64,000 nucleotides of DNA from Bilabrum cf. latius (lineage: Eukaryota; Bigyra: Bicosoecida; Bigyra; Bicosoecida), in the NCBI GenBank assembly GCA_965178125.1, contig OZ237737.1:1612001-1676000 (forward strand). The letters are read 5' to 3'. How positions within the stretch are numbered: position 1 is the stretch's first letter; every line of letters starts with the position of its first letter. Below, one piece after another: positions 59,068 to 64,000 of this stretch. Under the pieces are notes generated by a model. It saw nothing but the letters and a program-made list of their open reading frames with translations. It ran no database searches and was not told where the DNA came from. A program made the translations under genes and the position numbers.

Positions 59068-59206
59068 GGACAGGGACCATTGCGGCGAGGATGCCCTGCG
59101 TGTGCTGCCGTGAGGACAGGGACCATTGCGGCGAGGATGCCCTGCGTGTGCTGCCGTGAGGACAGGGACCATTGCGGCGAGGATGCCCTGCGTGTGCTGC
59201 CGTGAG
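59036..59206 (+). repeat. 46-bp tandem repeat, ~3.7 copies
   Basis: Copies begin near 59041, 59087, 59133 and 59179 and look identical. The first copy includes the last codons and TGA of the fucosidase gene; the rest form its 3' UTR. A remnant (GACAGGGACC) follows near 59216. The unit is not a multiple of three, so expansion leaves the stop of the first copy intact. Confidence 0.95.
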
Positions 59207-59363
59207 CATCCTGTGGACAGGGACCGACCAACATGGTGGCTAGCAAGGCTGGTCTCGTTTGCTTATTGAATGAATGCTTGTTCAGTGTAGCTAGTTCCAT
59301 CTTTTCGTCGCGCAGGTCATCCAAAGCCTGCTTCCTCTGTGCAAGTGGGTCACTGTATCCCGC

Positions 59364-60630
59364 TCATGTCCTGCCGTCTGAAGACTCGTCTTGGCTACTG
59401 CCCGCCGCATGACCCCCGCCGGCAGTGGGCTTGCTCCCCTGCCCTGCGTAGTCCTCCGGGGCCCCTTCCCTCCTCCCGATGGCGTCGTGTCTCATCTTCT
59501 TCCTCTGCGCCCGCACCTGGATCTTGAGCATCTCGAAGGCCAGCATGCTCACCCCGAACAGTGCCCCCACAACGACCATGCGGGGCACCAGCCCGGCCCA
59601 CAGAGCCATGAAGCCCTCTGCCTTGGTCACCTTCTTAAAGCAGTCCACCAGGCCGTCGTACTTGGCCGCCTGCTTGCCCTGCACCCTCGTCTTGATCACG
59701 TCCATGGGTGTCACCAGCCCGCTGCCCAGCGAGCCCGCCACCGCGCCCGCCGTGAAGGTGGCCAGCACCTGCTGCGTGTTTGACAGCTCCGTCTGCCCCG
59801 CTGGCAGCTGCGCCTTGAACCTCTCCTGGATGGCCGCCGCCGTCATGGCGTACCCGGGGAACATGATGACGGAGAACGGTATGTCACGCAGCAGGGTGAT
59901 GTGCACCCCGCGGTACAGCCCCGTGAGCCCCAGCTCCGACACAGCCTCTATGGTGGTGCCTGTGGCCGACTCCTGCATGTGAATCTTCGATACTTCCATA
60001 GGATTCGTCGCAATGCACTGCGCGAGCCCAGCACTCGCCCCCGCCAGCACCTGCTGCAGCACAGAGAGCTGCGACCCGTGCCCGGCCCGCTGGTTGCTGG
60101 CCGTCATCCAGTCCCTCATGATGTCGTTGACGCCGAGCTTGATGGCCTTCTCGGGGGTGACACCGATCAGGTTGGGGAACAGGCCCCGGTAGAACGCAGC
60201 GGCCCTGCCCTCGCTGTAGACCAGCCGGGCCACCTGCATGGGACCCATGCCTGCAGGGGGCGGAGGCGAGGCGAGGCGAGGGGAGTTGGGGGGAGAGGTG
60301 AATGGAGGGGGGGGGGGGTTCGGTGGGGTGCCAGTGGGGCGGGGAGGAGCGGTTTCGGAGTGGGAGGGGGATGTAACAGGCAGGCACTTGTCAGTGGAAC
60401 AGAGAGCCGAACGGCAGCCGCTCGCCCCCACGTATTGCTCGCCGCTCACCGGTGCCCATCATCCTCGTCTTGATCGTGTCCATCGGGAAAATCACGCTTG
60501 TGCCTATCACACCCGCGAGCCCCCCTACCACGATCTTGTACTGCCAAGCCACTGGTTCATCCCGAAGCTCCGACTTCTAACTCCCTGCCTCCGGGGCATC
60601 TTTCACTAGTGGCGCCGCTGGCTACACCAT
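59364..60630 (-). CDS. Mitochondrial carrier, glutamate-carrier type
   Basis: Two exons: 60630-60450 and 60250-59364; phase-1 intron; 355 aa. Mitochondrial carriers exchange metabolites across the inner membrane through three repeats of two helices each. Signature motifs are FPMDTIKTRMMG (Pro49, Asp51, Lys54), NPMEVSKIHMQ and TPMDVIKTRVQ, one per repeat. VTPEKAIKLGVND and GLYRGVHITLLRDIPFSVI are characteristic of the SLC25A18/A22 glutamate carriers and close relatives, so glutamate/H+ symport is the best guess; the exact substrate is not proven. Exon 1 contains two TAG codons (codons 3 and 18), so translation depends on reassignment almost from the start. The stop is TGA (59366-59364). The last 45 residues are a low-complexity tail outside the carrier fold. 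It converges on the fucosidase gene. Confidence 0.9.
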
Positions 60631-61231
60631 AACGTGCAAAGAGTCGCGTGAAGTGCCACCGCACGCCAAATTGCAGCTGCAAGAGACTTATCCGATCTAC
60701 GAGCAGCGGGCGAAAGAACTACACATACCAATACATTAGCATCGCTCAGTTGGTAGGGATGAAAATCACTGCCAGTGGGCAAACATTTCGGCCGCACCAC
60801 CTCAAGAAGGGCGCGTATAACGCAGATGTCTGGAGGGAATTCAGGCCACCTTTTCGCCCGAAAATGATGTAAAAACAACGTAATCATGCATACATTGGGG
60901 GTGGGAGGACATCAACCTGAGAAGGCACCATATACAGCGCAAGCGGTTGTGGCCCAAGTCATCAGGCGCTTGAATGCACAAGAAATAAGCTTAACTGAGA
61001 GGAATCAGTAAGGCCGAGGCTACCTTACCAAAGTATACGGATAAAAGCAGGCGAAAATTCGAATAAAACTGGAAAATGCACCCGAAATTGCCCACAGATC
61101 ACTCCCCGCGAGTTCACTTCGGCACATGCAGCGCATTGTAGCGCACGCACTCATCCGTTCGGCATCGTCATTCAATCCTGTGCACCACCCCAAATCAGCG
61201 GATCAGCACCCGCGTCACTAAGCATACCACA
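60631..61231. other. Divergent intergenic region
   Basis: These 601 bp between the carrier (-) and the 61232 gene (+) are AT-richer than the genes and should hold both promoters. A GCTCAGTTGGTAGG string near 60747 resembles a tRNA A box, but no B box or T-arm follows, so no tRNA is called. Nothing else is evident. Confidence 0.5.
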
Positions 61232-61720
61232 ATGTCTAGTATTTCAGCATCCTAGAGGCTTGCTCGAGGGACCAGAACCAACACCGTTAAGAGTTATTTT
61301 GGTGCGCTGGACGACCCGCGAATCGCAGATGAGGGGGCCGATGTAAAACCGAAGCCGTACAAACGATCGGTAGGAGCGTATGCCGCGGATGCATTGCAGC
61401 ATGGCGAGCTCATGCCCCCGAAGCCGGCGCCAGAGCCGGAAGAGGTCCCACCACCGGAGGAAGAGGACCCGAGGGCGGGCTTGCCGCCACCGTCAATGAC
61501 GACTTCTCAGTCCGCGAAGGAATACATCGAGGCAATGAAGAAGCACACAGCTGTTTCATATGACCCAGAGGATCGCTTCAGCGAGCCGCCAACCTCAAGC
61601 ATGGTGACGGGCTGGGGCGCGCGCAAGGCCCCGCGCGAGCGCTGTCGGCACCCAAAGGTGATCTCAGAGGTGGCCAAGGCGCATGCTTAGCTCATGGCCA
61701 TGCACTCCCAGCACAGCTGA
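61232..61720 (+). CDS. Small unrecognised protein, 162 aa
   Basis: ATG at 61232 opens a frame to TGA 61718-61720, with TAG codons after MSSISAS and after KVISEVAKAHA. The sequence has a basic N-terminus (RLARGTRTNTVKSYFGAL), a Pro/Glu-rich linker (KPAPEPEEVPPPEEEDPRAG) and a C-terminal segment SAKEYIEAMKKHTAVSYDPE followed by SMVTGWGARKAP. The SMVTGWG string and compact size recall small axonemal microtubule-associated proteins, but similarity is too weak to name. The codon pattern and conserved TGA ending support a real gene; the frame would be cut in three by the standard code. Confidence 0.65.
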
Positions 61721-62650
61721 GGGGGTGAGAGGTGGATGCGCCCCCCTTTCCCTTTCCCCATCCCTATACGCTCGCTAGCACTTGCACTTGCAATGGCAAT
61801 GGCATCGGATGCAGTCGCAGCAGTGGGCCACTGGCAATGGCAGTAGGTCTGGGGGGGGAAGAGCGATCGTCCGCCCTTAGCCCTAGCCCTTCTACGATAG
61901 CTAGAGAAGACCACTGGTCTCTTGCCTTGAATCTGCCGGTAGTGCTAGTAGTGCTAGTGCATGGTGCGGGTGCGGCGTGGCGGGCCAGCCCTCAGTGCCG
62001 ATGGACGCGGAAAGTTGGTGCTAGTAGTTTGCAGTGCAGTCCAAGCTCAGGTATGAAGGTAGTTGCAGGCACGTAAGGACAGCAGCCTGCAGCAGCTCAC
62101 ATATCTGCATGCGTGCACGGTGCATCTGGGCTTGCTTGCTGGCTAGCTGGTTGGCTGCCTTGCTTGCTCTTGCTGGCCGCACCAATCTAGGGTTGATTGC
62201 CTCTCGATCGGTCCGGATGGTATCGGCTCGGCCATGCACCGCGGACAATGGGTTTGCGGGCATGCAGGTGCCAGTGGTCGCTGCGGTGAGCCGCCGCAGC
62301 ATCGAGAAGAGCAGCGCGCACTGAGACGTTGCCGGTCGGTGCGTGCCGCCGGTGTCTCTTCGTGTATATCGTGCATGATTGCATTCGGAACCCATCGAAG
62401 ATTCGCTCGTACTCATTTTCGAAGGTCAAGCGCGCCACGAAAGGCAGCAAGCCACTCGCACCAGCTGCACCACTCCACCGCGCCTGCTGAGGGGCAGCCC
62501 CAGGGGCAACTCTGCTCAACGAACCTTGCGTACCGAACGTTCTCCTTCGGGACAACTGCAACTTGGGGTGGTGCAGGCCAATTAGTCGACGAATCGCCGC
62601 ACGTCTCACGGAATCTGGTAGAATTTTGTTGATCAAGTGGATTCTGTAGG
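61721..62650. other. 930-bp region with no gene recognised
   Basis: This is the longest gap between two same-strand genes here. It has short direct repeats such as GCTTGCTTGCTGGCTAGCTGG and GTGCTAGTAGTGCTAGTG near 61940 and 62135, and a CCCTTAGCCCTAGCCC string near 61877 that resembles degenerate telomere-type repeats. ORFs in it lack coding character. I see no tRNA, rRNA or snRNA signature. It presumably contains the KRI1 promoter. Confidence 0.45.
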
Positions 62651-64000
62651 ATGGCGTCAGAATCCAAGAGCCAGAATCTGTTTGATTCCGACAGCGAAAA
62701 CGAGACCAAGGGGACAGGGCTGCGCATCAACCAGCGCTATGCTCGGCATTTCGACAAGAGCAGGCGAAGGATGGAGCTCGTCCGTGCCAGACACCTGGGT
62801 CTAGATGTGGACTCGCAGTCGTCCTCTGGCGAGGATGGCAGCGGCTCGTCCAGCGATTCGTCCCTCGATACGGAGGACGAGGAAATGGCCTACAGCAACC
62901 CGCTCACAGACATGAAGATTTTGAGGACCATTCAAGCGATCAGAAACAGAGACTAGCGAATCTACGACCCCAAGGTTGCGTGGTTCGACGGAGAGACCGA
63001 TGCGCTGGGTCCGGGCGCCCTGCCGGCCGAGCGCGAAGGGGACGGCAGCGACGGCGACGAGCCGCTGGCCGCAGCGGGCCGGCGCAAGCGAGTGACGGCC
63101 CGGGATCTCGTGCGTGAGCAAGTGCTGAGCGCGGCTGCCGATGGCCGGGAAGACGCCTTTGCCTCGGACAGCGAGGGCGAGGGCGAGGGCGAAGACGAGG
63201 GCGGCAGCGGCAGCGGCCCCGCCCCCGGCGCTTCCTCTTCTTCCTCCGCGTCCAGCAGCGCCCCCGCCCCTCGCCGCGGCCTGCCCCGGCAGAGCGACAT
63301 GGACGCCCTCGCCTACGACGAGGAGCAGCGGGCCATCCGCGCCGCCTTCTTGCAGTCGGCCGAGGACACGGCTCGGCTGGCGGCGGAGAGCGGGAGCCGC
63401 GCCAGGGAGGGGCCCCCGGAGCGGCGGAGGGAGGACGCGCCCGCGGCCACGGGGCCCAGCCAGGTGCGGTCGGTGGCGGCGGTGCCCCGCGCCGTCCTGG
63501 AGGCGGGTGGGAGGGACGTGGCCGACCTCGTGGGTGGGGGCTCGGCCGGGGCCGGGGCCGGGGCCGAGGACGACGGGGACGGGGCGAGGGACGGGCTGGG
63601 CGGGCTGCTGCGGCCCCGGCGCAAGTCGGCCAAGTCGCACCGGTCCGCCATGGCGCTGAGCGCCCAGCGGTGGCTGGAGTCGTCGCAGGGCAGGGAGGAG
63701 CTGAGGAGGCTGGGGTCGCAGGACCGGCGGCAGCTGGCGGCCTACCTGCAGGAGGGGCCCAGCGACGAGGGGGACGCCTTCTTGAGGGCCTTCCTGCTGG
63801 GCGGGGCCTGGCGCAAAGAGCAGCCGGGTCAGGCGGGAGGCCGTGGGTCAGGCGGTGGGGGCGCGTTCAGGGGCGGTGGGCGCGCGGGCGAGCCGGGGGT
63901 CGGGGGCGATGGTGATGCGGACGAGGACGAGGACAAGGACGAGGACGAGGAAGACGACGGAGGGATGGAGTCGTCCTCTCTGCTTCGCGCCAAGAACAAG
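62651..64000 (+). CDS. KRI1: KRI1 ribosome-biogenesis protein, 3' end outside window
   Basis: ATG at 62651 begins a frame that is still open at the window end (450 codons seen), with one TAG at codon 102 (62954-62956). KRI1 is a nucleolar protein required for 40S subunit and 18S rRNA maturation. The N-terminus matches the family: LRINQRYARHFDKSRRRMEL, an acidic Ser/Asp stretch, then the KTL-like MKILRTIQAIRNRD and RIYDPKVAWFD (human KKDPRIYQKDATFY). A later segment, DEGDAFLRAFLLGGAWRKE, corresponds to DEGERFLRDYILNKRY in human KRI1. The TAG sits in NRD(TAG)RIYDP at a variable position. A Ser/Gly/Asp-rich spacer separates the two motifs. The conserved C-terminal KRI1-like domain should lie beyond the window. 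Confidence 0.88.

Noticed and set aside
60740-60810. tRNA-like A-box string GCTCAGTTGGTAGG
   Set aside because: There is no B box, T-arm or complementary acceptor stem within tRNA distance.
61870-61895. Telomere-like CCCTTAGCCCTAGCCC
   Set aside because: Only about two irregular units are present, so it is too short to call an interstitial telomere array.
1-64000. Interpretation of in-frame TAGs as pseudogenes, sequencing errors or programmed readthrough
   Set aside because: Only TAG interrupts frames, in nearly every gene, up to 36 times in one exon and at conserved Gln positions. Decay or errors would also give TAA, TGA and frameshifts, and readthrough would not recur at this scale.
1-64000. 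UAG = Leu as an alternative reassignment
   Set aside because: The conserved positions in AP-3 beta, UTP11, FOP and the RCC1-like repeat are Gln in relatives or paralogues, and many TAGs lie in charged or Gln-rich stretches where Leu would be odd.
1-64000. CRISPR arrays, insertion sequences, bacterial operons
   Set aside because: There are no spaced direct repeats of CRISPR type, no transposase frames and no Shine-Dalgarno-led operons. The gene content and introns are eukaryotic.

Overview
The window is a gene-dense piece of a nuclear genome from a flagellated, probably unicellular eukaryote. It is GC-rich in coding sequence and has short GT-AG introns (63-163 nt). Recognisable genes are eukaryotic housekeeping and centriole genes: UTP11, a FOP/CEP43 homologue, COP9 subunit 4, AP-3 beta, SKI2, ORC4, a glutamate-type mitochondrial carrier, a GH29 alpha-L-fucosidase and KRI1. 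The lineage cannot be named from sequence alone.

The central observation is a non-standard genetic code. Nearly every gene carries in-frame TAG codons, about 90 in total, while no modelled coding exon contains an in-frame TAA or TGA. All 17 gene ends that can be seen are TGA. At alignable positions TAG falls on glutamine: AP-3 beta (…YDQNYDIRDR-type motif), UTP11 (…ERSQP) and FOP (…EEQE), plus a repeat position inside the giant gene where paralogous repeats have CAA. The code is therefore read here as UAG = Gln, the assignment in NCBI translation table 15. Many apparent short ORFs on one strand and frame are really single long genes.

Layout. 1-5799 (+) is the 3' part of a low-complexity protein with a 12-copy 27-bp repeat. 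5947-6906 (-) is UTP11. 7018-9167 (+) is FOP/CEP43. 9331-10616 (-) is CSN4. 10742-13520 (+) is AP-3 beta. 13838-14821 (-) is unrecognised. 14995-20253 (+) is an unrecognised 1752-aa protein. 20808-38592 (-) is a giant gene of about 5660 aa: an RCC1-like exon array, a beta-helix-type region, ~300-aa tandem repeats, a Cys-rich segment and a multi-pass membrane C-terminus. 38833-41346 (-) is a coiled-coil protein. 41507-47743 (-) is SKI2. 48501-49382 (+) is unrecognised. 49557-53779 (-) is a protein with TFxP-type repeats. 53896-56019 (+) is ORC4. 56426-57421 (-) is a secreted protein. 57571-59067 (+) is an alpha-L-fucosidase. 59364-60630 (-) is a mitochondrial carrier. 61232-61720 (+) is a small protein. 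62651-64000 (+) is the 5' part of KRI1.

Organisation. Genes alternate strands almost perfectly: 14 of 17 neighbour pairs are convergent or divergent. Most divergent pairs are separated by only 110-175 bp, so bidirectional promoters are likely. Introns, where present, sit near the 5' ends of genes. The genes do not form one pathway. Ribosome biogenesis (UTP11, KRI1), RNA decay (SKI2), vesicle traffic (AP-3), replication (ORC4), protein turnover (CSN4) and centriole (FOP) functions are interspersed. One divergent pair (56426-57421 and 57571-59067) encodes two secreted proteins.
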